From assembly GCA_015501075.1 (NCBI GenBank), contig JADNYJ010000078.1:1-64000 (forward strand): DNA of 64,000 nt, read 5' to 3'. The DNA is from Gymnopilus junonius. Its lineage: Eukaryota > Basidiomycota > Agaricomycetes > Agaricales > Galerinaceae. This document shows, piece after piece, positions 50,576 to 62,792 of this stretch (within the stretch, counting starts at the first letter, position 1; the number at the start of each line of letters is the position of its first letter). The position numbers were made by a program, and so were the translations under genes. The notes beneath the pieces are model-generated. The model was given only the letters and a program-made list of their open reading frames with translations. It made no database searches and was not told the origin of the DNA.

Positions 50576-53473
50576 CTTTGTTGAGCTTGACCAGGGATCT
50601 CGAGTTCCTGCCCTTCCTCTTCCTCTTCCTCTTCCTCTTCGTCCATATCATCATCATCACTTTCCACACAACCACCACGAGCGCCAACGCATGGACGATC
50701 AGACAGGCCGAACAGGATCGGCGTCCCAGGTTCCTCAATCACACCAGGCGCAGCACCACCACCCCCCTCCATGCCCATCTGCGCCTCGAGCATCTTTCTA
50801 AAATACCCTCCCCCACCCCCACCTTCCCCTTCCTCTCGAATCGGACCCTCCGGCTCCTTCTCCAAATCCCCCCGATACCCCCCCTCCACCACCCTCCCGC
50901 CTCTCATCACATACACGAAATCCCCTCTCTCAATCTGACTCAGATCATGCGTGATCACCACCGTCGTCTGGTTCTTCTCCTGTCTCGTGCGTTTGAGCGC
51001 GGAGAAGACGAGGAGACGGGTGGTGGGGTCCAGGGCGGAGGTGGGTTCGTCTGTTGAAGTGAAGTGAAAGTGAAGGGGGAACAGGGGGAGGGGGGGTTAG
51101 TAAGTGTTTTTTTCTTTGGGGAAAGGAAAAGAAGAGGAAGAAGAGGAAGGAGAAAGAGTCTAACCTAGAATCAACACGCTCGGATCCCTCAACACCGCTC
51201 TTGCCAGCGCCAACCTCTGTTTCTGCCCCCCGCTCAGTCCCACCCCGACGCCATGTGTAGTGTTTTCTTCATTTGCATTTGCATTTGCATTCCCTTCATG
51301 GCCGCTATGACTCTGACTCCCCGTCCCACCGAGAATCGTATCCCACCCATACGGCAGGTCCCTCACGAACTCATGAAACAGCGCGATCCTCGCCGCCGCT
51401 TCCACGCGTGCGCGGAGTTCCAGAGGGGCAGTATCATACGTCGTCGGTGAATGTTCATCCTCCTCCTCCTCCTTCTTCTTCCTCTTCTCCTTCTTGGAAC
51501 CACCCCCACCCGCACCCCCACCCGCGAACGGTACATCCCCCAACAACCAATCACTCTCCCTCAACCCCACCAGCACATTCTCCCACACGCTCCTGCCCTC
51601 CAGCACCACCACCCCGCTGGCGCCCTGCTGGCCCACGCCGACGATGTGCGAGCGCAGGAAGGCGGTGGAGAGGTATCGCGTGTCTTGTTCGTCTAGGAGG
51701 AGGGTGCCGGTGTTTTGGATCGGGAGTGGGTCTTGAGTTGCGTCCGTTCCTTCGGCTTGGGTTTGGGCTTGGACTTGGGTTTGGGCTTGGGTTTGGACTT
51801 GGACTTGGACTTGGGTTTGACCCCCAGACGCTTCAGAAGACGCGCCAGAAGAAGACCCAACCCCATACATCCCCAACAACACCTGCCCAACCGTACTCTT
51901 CCCGCTCCCCGACTCGCCCACGATGAACGTCATCTCCCCCGCGGGTATGAACAACGACACGTCCTTGAGCACGGGGAGGTGCGGGCGTGTGGGGTATGCG
52001 AATGTGAGGTTGTGCAGCGCGAGCTCGCCGTGACATTTGGCGGGGGTGATTTTGCGCAGGGTGCGGGAGCGCGTTGAGGGGTGTGTGGGGTGGACAGGGG
52101 AGGAGGAGGAAGAGGAAGAGGAAGAGGAGAGGGAGGAAAACCGCTGCGAGAGACGTTTCGATGTCCTCTCAAAAGCAGAGAGTGCAGAAATATCATTATC
52201 CTCCCCATCCTCCCCACCCACGAGCTCCATCAACCCCACCATGGCCAACTTGCCTTTCACGACCGTGATCCCCACCGGGACACACATCTGCAAATTACTC
52301 GTCGCGATCAAACACGCCCAAAACACCGCCATCACATCCCCGGGTTCGTTCCTGCCCTCTCTCACCAGTTTACTCCCATACCAAAACGCCTGCACGAACA
52401 TGGCCATCATCACGAATTGGCTCATGCCGCTCGTCGCGCCCCATACGGTGTTCAGCCTGCGCGCGTGGTTCTGGAGGGTGAGGAAGGATGTGTGGGCGCG
52501 GGCGAGCTCGAGGTGTTGGGCGTTGAAGGCTTTGAGGGTGGGTATGGAGGAAATGGCGCGTTCGATGAGGGTCGCGGCGCGCGCGGTTTCGGTGCGTTCG
52601 TGATGGAGCAGGGGTGCGGCGAGGGATTGGGAGAGGGATTGGATGAGGATGAGCAGGGGGACGGAGGAGAGGATGATGAGGGTCAAGGACCAGGAGCGGG
52701 AAAAGGCGAGGGAGAGGCTTGCGAGGGTCGTTGTGAGGTATTGCAGCACTTGGCCGGCGGCGAGGGAGGATGCCATTCGCACGTCGTCTGTTTCTCTGGT
52801 GGATGTAGATTTAAGTTTGAATAGATATTTAAAGAGGAAGGAAAGGCTGACCTTGAGAATTTAGCCATGAGCCCACCAGCACCCACACTCTCCCCCTCTT
52901 GTTGATCATCGCCCGCACCCGCACCGCCTCCGACATTCAAATCAAACCACGCCATCTCCTTCCCCGAACCGCATCATACACCCTCCTCCTAATCATCAAC
53001 ACATTGATCTCCCCCACCCAGATCCACAAACTACTCGTCACGCTCCCCAACGCAAAGCTCCCCACCGCCAGCCCAACAAGCTCGAGCGCCGCCAACCCGA
53101 CACCGCGGTACAGGGCCTCGCGGGCTTCAGCGGGTGGGGGGGACGAGGATGGGGGCAAGGAGGAGAAAACGGAGAAGGCGTCAAAAGCCTGCCCGACGAC
53201 GTAGGTCATGAAAGGCGCGATGCCGCCTGCGATGAGGGAGGATAGGATGGCGGGGAGGAGGAGGAGGATGCGGTGGCGTTTGGGGAGCAAGGAGAAGAGG
53301 AGCCGGAGGGTGGGTTGGTACAGCGGTTTCGGTGGTTGTGGTTGGGTGGGTGGAGGGGATGGAAGGAAGGTGGACGGATGGGGCTCTTTGATGTCTGTGC
53401 TAGTGGTGGCACTTGATGAGGACCGCTGCGAGTCGATGGAGGCACGCGGGGTGATGTTCAGCTCATAGAGCAT
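47693..53473 (-). CDS. STE6: STE6-type full-size ABC exporter (mating-pheromone/a-factor transporter family)
   Basis: Five exons (53473-52852, 52795-51165, 51050-49175, 49087-48802, 48726-47693) with consistent phases, about 1,816 residues when two single-base losses (~52960 and 49961-49963) are allowed for. The layout is TMD1-NBD1-linker-TMD2-NBD2. NBD1 has Walker A GESGSGKST, signature LSGGQKQRLALARA and Walker B ILDEPTSALD. NBD2 has Walker A GSSGSGKST, signature ISGGQAQRLMIARA and the Ste6-like Walker B DECTSALD. Ste6 exports farnesylated lipopeptide pheromones at the plasma membrane. NBD1 carries a Gln/Val/Thr repeat insertion between Walker A and signature. The linker has E-rich and (NQ)n tracts, making the protein unusually long. 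An in-frame upstream ATG at 54031 is an alternative start. Confidence 0.9.
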
Positions 53474-54182
53474 GTCGTCGCTGTTCTGTGGTGCATCCAC
53501 TACACCATATTCTTCGATGCGCGTCGGATATGCATCGGTCTTGGTATTTCTTATCTGGGATAAATAATCTGGTTCTTCGTGTATCTGAAAGTGGACCAGG
53601 GGTATCGCAGGTGTCCTTGCCTCTCGCACTGGCACGGAACGAAGAGCACGAGAACGAGAGAAAAGGTAAGGTAAGGAAGAGAGAAAGAAAAAGAATGAGA
53701 GCGCAAGAAAGCCCTCCCACCCTTCTCCCCTCATTCTTTTGTCCAATCCATTCCATAGCGCATTCGGGTCTTGCACACGGAAAACAAAAAAGAGGAAGAG
53801 CGCTATTGTCTCTCGTATTTGGTCGTGTTTGGAGAACAATAAGGATATCGGGGGTAGTTCCGTTTTTAGGTTTGAGGGCCGATGGCGATCTGGGTTCGCT
53901 ATGTCTACCCTCCCCGTACATGAAATCCCTCGGGCTCTCTTGACACGCCTCTTCCCTATGCAGGGACATACTAGAGAGCCAAAGACCAAGGGCGGTATAG
54001 GGAAGACAGTCGAGCAGGTTGAAAGAGCCACCTAAAAATAACCCACTTTATTAACCGAGCCGAGGATAAATATAGCAGGAAAGGCCAAAAACACAGCCAC
54101 CACGCTCATTCGTTCCTGGATCCACCCACGTCTTTATCTTCAAGTTCTATCTTCGTGACTATTCTCCGCGGCGTACCCACCA

Positions 54183-54418
54183 CGCACACTCACTCGTTGA
54201 TTACAAACACTCACTCACTCGCTCACTCACGCTCACGCTCGCGCCTATGACTCGTCTAAAACTCATTCACATCACTATACCGCGTATATATTAAAAGGTA
54301 TTCTGGTCTTAACAATAAACACCGTTACTGCTGTCAACGATTTAACAACTTAACAGTCAATCTCCCCACCCATTCCCATCCCCATCCCCATCCTCATCCC
54401 CATCCCCATTCCCCCACC
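54183..54418. repeat. Simple-sequence tracts upstream of STE6
   Basis: A CACT-rich run (54183-54242) and a CCCATC hexamer run (54370-54412) lie in the 5' region. Polypyrimidine tracts of this kind are common in fungal promoters; no specific site is claimed. Confidence 0.6.
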
Positions 54419-55070
54419 CAGACCATCCCAATTGTCTCCAACTCTCATCGATTCTCATGGATTCGTATACTTACTTCTGCCTCAAGGCTTGATTCTCGAC
54501 TAGCAACCCCTTGACAAATCATTCCCTGTTGTCCTTTCCAACAATCCCATCATCAAAATATCTATTACCCAAAAAATCTCACCCCCAACCCAACTTCCTC
54601 CATCAATCTTTTTCATCGCAAAATTTTCACCAAGGGTCTACAACCCCATTCCTTGCCCTTTTTCTCAAATATAAACTTCTCATCCTACATATATCTTGAT
54701 TTCTCGACTGACCCCTCTCACATGTATGATGAAAAAAAAGTAGTCAGAGGTTATGTTTCTGCTTTCTCCAAATCACTTTTATCTGGAAACACGCTTGATG
54801 GAAGAGTATGCCAACAGATGCATATTGTTTTGGACTGAAAATAATTTACTAGGCCGAAGTATCAAACCAGGAAGAGGTCCAGATATTGCAAAGCCTGCTC
54901 ACGCATTACTCCAAGACGTACTTCGCATCCAGAAAGATTGACTACCTCATTCTCCAAGCAAGTGTGTTTCATTTGAAATTTCTGGGATCATCTCCTGTTG
55001 ACCCCTTAGCTGGCGATGGTATACAACGATCCAACCTGAACTTGACCTGAACTTGCCTTTGTTCCTAAAA

Positions 55071-55618
55071 TGCCATTTCTTATTGCTCCTCGCCTCGAAA
55101 CCCTTTGCATCAAAATCCACTCCAAATTCCCAGACAGCATCTCACCCTTCAAAATTATGCGAGAGTCCATCTCAGCTTGCGACTTGACTTGCGCCACAGA
55201 ACTCCGCTTCAAGGTAAGACTAATCCTTCAATCTCTTCAGCTATAACATGATCCGAGGTTATCCCCTTTCTTCGAGTCTCTTTCTTCTATTACCATTACC
55301 AACCTCACCCTCTCAGATAGTAGTAGCATGGACACTCTTCTACAAATACAAAGCCCACCTGAGGAACTGATATTCCCTCAGCTGCAACGGTTGATGTTAT
55401 CCAATACGGACTCTCCAAGATATGGGAGAAACTTTGGATATCCGATCTCCATTTTAGGCCTGGTCGGAGAGCGTCAGAGAGACTGGAGCTCGTTAGACTG
55501 CATTGACGGGCTGAAAGTCACTTGGAAAGTAAACAATGCAGAATATGAATACAAATGTGGTAGTGGATCGCCTGAGAAACTTAACTTCTCGCTCAGGGCC
55601 CCTCAAGTAATAAGGTAA
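55071..55618 (+). pseudogene. F-box-type paralogue 3, 5'-truncated remnant
   Basis: Two open blocks joined by a plausible intron (donor ~55216) read IAPRLETLCIKIHSKFPDS and FFESLSSITITNLTLSDSSS. The second continues with PPEELIFPQLQRLMLSN, GLKVTWK and CGSGSPEKLNFS. These align in order with paralogue 1 (FYINLSSKFPSG, FIKSLSSVETLATV, EGELIMPSLRKIKLDN, GMKVVWK, CGTGEPEKLNFG). The F-box half is absent upstream to 54.5 kb. It is on the opposite strand to its relatives ~16 kb away. Confidence 0.6.
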
Positions 55619-55724
55619 GACCGCGGAATTTTCGGTTGACCGCCCATAGTGCTGGGTTGTTATCTGCCTGGCAATGTCCGAGACAGTAGGCTACTCGCCA
55701 TTGTTGTCGACCTCCTGAACGCAA

Positions 55725-56050
55725 ATGAGATTTTTGGGATACAAGGACTTACAGGAGCATGTATGAGTATATATCAATCAAATCTGTCTGTTTAGAATTT
55801 TTTATCAAGGCCTTGACGAGGCATAAAACATCGAAATGTTATCTGCCACACCCAATGGCAGATAACATTTGCACGTGTTACCTTCATTTTCGCCTTCTTG
55901 GATGCAAATGTCGTCTTTAAATCTCTGAAATATTCACGCATGTGTAGATACATATAATAAAAAGAACTGTCTCTTTAGAATGTTTTACCGTGATCATTGA
56001 GCTATGTAAATCATTGGAATGTTAGCTGCCACGGCCAATGTTATCTGCCA
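55725..56050. repeat. Diverged tandem duplication containing palindromes
   Basis: Two ~150-180-bp units (55725-55870 and 55905-56050) share CAAATG, GCATGT, CTGTCT-TTTAGAAT and a TGTTATCTGCCA core. Unit 1 ends in a perfect 15-bp hairpin (AAATGTTATCTGCCA at 55834-55848 against 55856-55870, 7-base loop). The core also occurs at ~55658. It may be a relic of a small palindromic transposon. Confidence 0.55.
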
Positions 56051-56674
56051 TATTACCATATTCAGCCACGGGCCGGGTGCCGCCGCTCGCGATGCTCATC
56101 TCTGAGCTTCGGGCATTTCATGAGCGTGGTTGACCAATTTTCAGAGCTCAGAAGGTCTCTAATAACACATATGCTATCAACAATTAATAACAAAAATTTT
56201 ACCCATTTTTTCGCACTGATTTGCTGTTTGTAGAGTTTTGGGTGGGCTGTGGGGAGGCAACCCGATTTTCCTGACTCGTGCGCGCGAAGCGCGCCAGAAA
56301 AAAAGCAAGGAAAGCAAAGGCTTGAAATGAGTTATAATTGTATGCATTCTTTGCATGAAATAAAGGCTCATGAATATTTCTACTAATTCTCTCTCTTTTT
56401 CGCTCTTTTGCCTCCTTTTTCCGCTTTTGGATACCCAGTACTATGGGGGAAAACCGAATTTTCTATAATCTTCTCTAAATATCTCGACACCGTTAGTATC
56501 CCGTCAATATAGCCATTTCGGCACCTCAGCGTCTTGATGGAGTTTACTATCGATCTGACTAAGGAGATAAATCATTACAGTCTATCATTGTTTGACAAGG
56601 CAAGGTTGATAATTTAACATGTTTCGATACTGATACAAAATTCTGTCTGGGTCCATCATACCTGTTCTGGCACT
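56051..56674. other. Intergenic
   Basis: No gene seen; A/T-rich with pyrimidine runs. Confidence 0.4.
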
Positions 56675-57952
<1,278 letters not shown>

Positions 57953-58001
57953 TGTGGGAGGAATTATACGTGGGTGTTCAGGTTGAGAAACGGAATCGGC
58001 C

Positions 58002-58009
58002 CTTTATAG
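58002..58009 (-). promoter_or_regulatory. TATA box of the mannitol dehydrogenase gene
   Basis: On the minus strand CTATAAAGGG lies ~50 bases before the ATG at 57952, a plausible core promoter with a very short leader. Confidence 0.5.
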
Positions 58010-58849
58010 GGGAATGACGTCATGTCTGATTTTACCCACAACGTCATTCCAATCTCCATCGGGGGCGGAGGTTGAAAGGAGCTACATATTCCCAAGCTGA
58101 TCAAAGAAAAGGACCCTCAAGCGCTGAGAATCACCGGCAGGGTTCAAAGATAGTCTGGCTCTCTCACTCCAGCTATTTCGAAAATCTAAAAAGAAATTTT
58201 GAGGGTCATGTTGCCTACCTTTATGTAACGGATATTTGCTGGCTTACACACTACGTGTACGCTTCTGCTGCCAATGTACATTTTGCCATCTTTTGTAACC
58301 GATATTATGTGGCACTTTGGTATATGCTGACCCCAATTGTCGCCGTCTACAATGCTGGAGAAAGGTCGGAATTTGAGTCAGCTGAAATACTTTGTCGTTC
58401 AGCGGACTCAGGTATCTTGTGAAGGTCGTTGGGAAGGTGGCTATCATGCCAAACCTTATCGTACGTGCCAGAATCGTGTTTGCCGGACCGTGGCCTCATT
58501 AGTCAACAATGTGATTCAAAAGGCGCTCCACCTTCACCTTGATGGACTTCTGAAGGGGATCGTCGGTAGCCAAATCGTTTCTGACCCATGCGAACCACCT
58601 TAATGACCGGCCGTTCTTTGTCGATATCGATAATGATAGTCAGCATTACCTATGCACCTATGCTAACGGAATACTTATTTAGGACTGCGTTGACCTGGAG
58701 GCCCATCGGTACTGTGCATGAATTTAGTCGCAATATACATCCTCACCGCTTCGCTCCGACATGATATAAGAAGTTTCAAGGTTATGTACATAAACTAAAA
58801 TACATGCGAGTCCGACGCGACGCGCTATTCGATCACGTGAAAACGTTTA
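58010..58849. other. Intergenic
   Basis: Open readings exist (58072-58422 plus) but lack family similarity or splice support. Confidence 0.35.
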
Positions 58850-59939
58850 TTGTGTCCAATGACCGATAGCCGTACAGTGGCAGTGCTGACAGTGCTCTTC
58901 ATCTACCGACGACCGTCAAAGCACGAACTCGCAGTTGTATCTGTGGACACGTATTTTGCCTTTTATGCCGTCAGCTCTGTAAGTCTGGAAAAAGTTTCTT
59001 ATAATGGTTGTCCCCAGTTTCCGACTGTACTTACACGTACTCGAAGTCGCGGATCTTCCTCTGAGCAGGATCAAGGTACCTGGGTATCAAGATATGCCAC
59101 AGTACCTACACGCATAGCAAGGCCAGATATTCGAACCCCAACACTTTCAATCCAGATTAAGAAGTGGGCTAATTTCAATATACAAAGACCCTGGAAGAAA
59201 TTCATGAACCCGGTTTACCTTGTTCTCGAGTGAGTGGTCGTAATATACGACTCAAGGCTGTATGGTATATTCATTAAGAAATAGTGGTCCTCGGCCGTTT
59301 CGAGCGGCTTTTTTGTTGCTTTGGCCCCTTCCTTGGAAATTTCCCCTCCCTCAGCCGTCATCTGTCCAAAATCTACTTGACGATCGCGGAATTATTCGTA
59401 AACGGAGGCAGACGGAACTCAATTACGTGGCTCTTCGACAAATTAAACGATTCTGTCGCAGAGATACCCCGTTACGATCTCTATATCGCCTTTATGAATG
59501 CATTGTAATGTCTGATGAGGATGAACTGATGCAGGAATCGCAATACTGGTTCCACACGCAGACCACCTGGCTTCTAAAGGACATCCCTGATCCTCAAGAC
59601 CCAGACCCTGTTCGTTACGCCGTCCTCGCTAGCCTGACGGATGCTCTAGTCCATGCCTTCAACCAAAAAATTAAACTTGGGCTTCGTCGTGGTGTCACCA
59701 ACACAAAGCCATTGCTTATTCCTAGGTTCCGAAGCGATCCTGAGCCTCCATTAGAGAGTTCTCCGCAGTGGTGCAGCCATGTTGGACCTCTTTCCCAGAG
59801 GCTGGACCTTGATTCGCAATCCGCCTCTATTGTGCCTCGCGGTCTGACTGTCCTTCCGGCGGACGCTCTCTCTGACGACTTCAGGCCATTTGCCAAAAGG
59901 AACATAATCGCCAACTTTGTTCAACTCTATAACATTTAA
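58850..59939 (+). CDS. Conserved Agaricomycete hypothetical protein
   Basis: The C-terminal half (YWFHTQTTWLLKDIPDPQDP, RYAVLASLTDALVHAFN, PQWCSHVGPLSQRLDLD) resembles a protein family I recall as common and multicopy in Agaricomycetes, usually preceded by a membrane-spanning N-terminus. Upstream in the neighbouring frame lies IYLTIAELFVNGGRRNSITW and PRYDLYIAFMNAL. One base appears lost at 59503-59504 between the two. An intron with donor GTGAGT at 59230 probably joins a first exon ending MNPVYLVLE; the 5' model is uncertain. Function unknown. Confidence 0.6.
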
Positions 59940-60076
59940 CGGAAGCGAGCCCTTGAAGTTCAACCTTCTCTCCGAAATTGTTCCATATTACGGGTTCCTT
60001 GAACTATCGTATGAGATGCGGTATCGTCGTTGTGTCATCTTCTCATAATGAATCCGTATATTGACGCACAAAAAAT

Positions 60077-60833
60077 TCACAGAATTGCGTCAAAATTGAA
60101 CTGGGCATGAAATGCTGTGTTCACATAGTCGATCTCGACGTCTTCGATCGCACTGCCGTTATACCATGATCGGACGACATCCCTGTCCAATGGGCCCCCA
60201 TTCTCTTTTACCAACACATCCAGAAGTGAGATCGCGTCCTTCCAGTCTTTCTTTCCCCTATCCTTGCTCTGCACCTGATTTTTGAGCAACTCCATTTGAT
60301 ACGCCCGCGTTATCTTTCCAAGAACCTGGAACTTCCAGTCAGCAGCATAGGCTACAAGGGACTCAGAGTGGTACAACACAATGCCGTTGGCGATCGAATT
60401 TTCATAGAGCCTCTCGCAATTAGGCATCATTGCAAAGCCTGCCATCTCTGCATTTACCCAGTTTTCTGGCCATCGTTGCTTCAAGTCGCGGGGTAGGCTC
60501 TCTTGGCAGGCAGAGACGGCCTCGATGACCTCAGGATCAGGGATGAAGAAATCGATATCTTTGGTACTTTCTCTGTTTTTGTGATACAGGACAGAGCAGG
60601 TCCCTCCAGAGACTATGATGCGAATGGTCTGATCGCGGAATTTAGTTGCCAGTTCTTTTGAGATATGGTTGAATGCTTCATAGAATATAATTCAGAACCA
60701 CATTCATGCATTAGACGAAGGACCACGACTTTGGGAACGATTTCTCACCTGTATGTATATCCTTGTGTTCTAGCCCATCTTTCCTTGCTATTGGAAGGTG
60801 TGCGAGGGATTTAAATCTGCGTATTATGGACAT
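60077..60833 (-). CDS. Nucleotidyltransferase-fold protein
   Basis: Two exons (60833-60749 and 60675-60077) join in phase to 227 residues. The core VSGGTCSVLYHKNRESTKDI followed by DFFIPD has the GG[T/S]...D-x-D pattern of the polymerase-beta-like nucleotidyltransferase fold, as in AbiEii-like and kanamycin-nucleotidyltransferase-like proteins. The rest is helical (AADWKFQVLGKITRAYQMEL, KDWKDAISLLDVLVKENG). Substrate is unknown. It could act on tRNA, a small molecule or a protein, or be inactive. The start MSIIRRFKSLAHL is the first ATG and the splice GTGAG...TATGAAG keeps frame. No neighbour suggests a toxin-antitoxin pairing. Confidence 0.72.
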
Positions 60834-61371
60834 TACCGTAAGTCGGACAGTTCACAGTGAAGGACGTCAAATTGTCAATTAGACCCTATTTATGACTTTA
60901 CAATCGATATCGATGCAACAGTGCCCTATTGGCTCCGTTGTGTGTGGCATGGCCTGCTTCCATTGTCCAGGCCCGGTGCATACCAGTTCCGCAGTGTGGC
61001 ACCAAGGTTATGTATGCGTACGACGAGTCATCAAAAGTTGATCGGGGATGTTCAACTTCCCATTGTGAAACGCTGTCCACACAGACAGTAAGTTGAAATT
61101 GGCAAGCAATGGAGAATCTGACCGGTTTAGAGGAGTGATTTGAAGGCAGATGAAATTGCGATGCGAAGCCACGTTCTGCTAGTGCGATGTTCTAACCTCA
61201 TATCCAACTAACAGATCGCCCACAAATTAATAACAGAACTGCTTGTGATTTCCTTCTACTGAATTACTACAAGCAGACAGACGGTCTTTGAGTACGTAGT
61301 ACGATCTCCTTTAAGTATGTCACCAATCTAAAAAGGTCTTTACCTTCCTTGTCAAATATATATATAAGTGC
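60834..61371. other. Intergenic
   Basis: Between the nucleotidyltransferase start and the 3' end of the repeat-protein gene. No gene seen. Confidence 0.45.
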
Positions 61372-62792
61372 TCACCAGGCCAAGGTCGTGCCTTGGGCGG
61401 ACGACTGGAGAGTAGAAGCGGGTACAATTTCGGGACCTGGACCTGCTCCCAAGATCAATTTCTTAAGGGCTTGAAGCTCGTCATTGGAGATACTGAGGTC
61501 AGCTCCAGCTACATCTCGAGAGAGCAAAAAGTTGCGATTAAGATGAGCACCAGCGCCTTGGGCGGAACCTTCAAGGGCAGATTGAGGAACGATGTTGGCC
61601 CAGGCTGTCCCGATGAGCTTTCCAATGGTGTTAAGGACGTCATCAGGGATACTAGCATCTACATCTCTAGTGGTATATGGGCCATTGAGATGAGCACCAG
61701 CGCCCTGGGCGGCCCCTTGGAGGGTAGTGTGGGGCACAAGAGAGCTAAATCCTCCTCCAAGGAGCTTCCCAATGGTGTTGAGAACGTCATCAGAGATGCT
61801 GTCGTAAGCCTCCGCCACATCTCGGCGGTTGTGGTTGAGATGAGCACCAGCCCCTTGAGCAGATCCCTGGAGGGCTGAGGCGGGCACTATGTTGCTCCAG
61901 GCTGTTCCAATCAATTTTCCAAGAGCGCTGAGGACATCGTCAGAGATGCTGTCGTCGACCTCTGCCAAATCTCGGCGGTTGTGGTTGAGATGAGCACCAG
62001 CGCCCTGGGCGGCTCCTTGAAGGGTAGTGTGGGGCACAAGAGAGCTAAATCCTCCTCCAAGGAGCTTCCCAATGGTGTTGAGAACGTCATCAGAGATGCT
62101 GTCGTAAGCCTCCGCCACATCTCGGCGGTTGTGGTTGAGATGAGCACCAGCCCCTTGAGTAGATCCCTGGAGGGCTGAGGCGGGCACTATGTTGCTCCAG
62201 GCTGTTCCAATCAATTTTCCAAGAGCGCTGAGGACATCGTCAGAGATGCTGTCGTCGACCTCTGCCAAATCTCGGCGGTTGTGGTTGAGATGAGCACCAG
62301 CGCCCTGGGCGGCTCCTTGAAGGGTAGTGTGGGGCACAAGAGAGCTAAATCCTCCTCCAAGGAGCTTCCCAATGGTGTTGAGAACGTCATCAGAGATGCT
62401 GTCATCGACCTCCGCCACATCTCGGCGGTTGTGGTTGAGATGAGCACCAGCCCTTGAGCAGATCCCTGGAGGGCTGAAGCTGGCACTACGTTGCTCCAGG
62501 CTGTTCCAATCAATTTTCCAAGAGCGCTGAGGACATCGTCAGAGATGCTGTCGTCGACCTCTGCCAAATCTCGGCGGTTGTGGTTGAGATGAACACCAGC
62601 GCCTTGAGCCGACGCCTGAAGGACGTTATTGGGCACAGCGCCAGCCCAGGCTTCTCCTATGAGTTTTCCGAGAGTGCCGAGGACGTCATCGGAAATGCTG
62701 TCGTCGGCCACAGCGTTGGTGGGAACTGGGGCAGCAACGGCCGATCCATAGAAGATGGCGAGAGTGACGAGAATGTTGAGTTGAAGCTTCAT
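61372..62792 (-). CDS. Secreted tandem-repeat protein, candidate Kex2-processed peptide precursor (KEP)
   Basis: Intronless. The signal peptide is MKLQLNILVTLAIFYGSAVA. Nine tandem repeats of ~50 residues follow, most ending AHLNHNRR before the next DLAE or DVAE. RR-D matches the dibasic site cut by the Golgi protease Kex2, so the precursor should release several ~48-50-residue peptides. Two unit types alternate: type A (SALGKLIGTAWSNIVPASAL) and type B (NTIGKLLGGGFSSLVPHTTL), each preceded by DSISDDVL and followed by QGAGAHLN. The last linkers are TTR and LSR, not RR. Length is ~473 residues. A one-base loss at 62451-62453 splits the frame as read, giving two overlapping ORFs. Bioactivity is unknown; KEP products in other fungi serve as pheromones, surface peptides, cyclised RiPPs or virulence peptides. 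Confidence 0.85.
61530..62700 (-). repeat. Higher-order repeat inside the KEP gene, 150-bp units in 300-bp A-B dimers
   Basis: Sequence at 61750-62050 is nearly identical to 62050-62350, and the match continues partly to 62650. Within each 300-bp dimer two related 150-bp halves encode the A and B units. The near-identity of dimers indicates recent expansion or gene conversion. Confidence 0.85.

Noticed and set aside
58072..58422. 116-codon plus-strand ORF
   Set aside because: No family similarity, splice support or coding-like composition.
61393..61878. Plus-strand ORFs across the KEP repeats
   Set aside because: The repetition keeps the opposite strand open; there is no signal peptide or family, and the minus-strand product is coherent.
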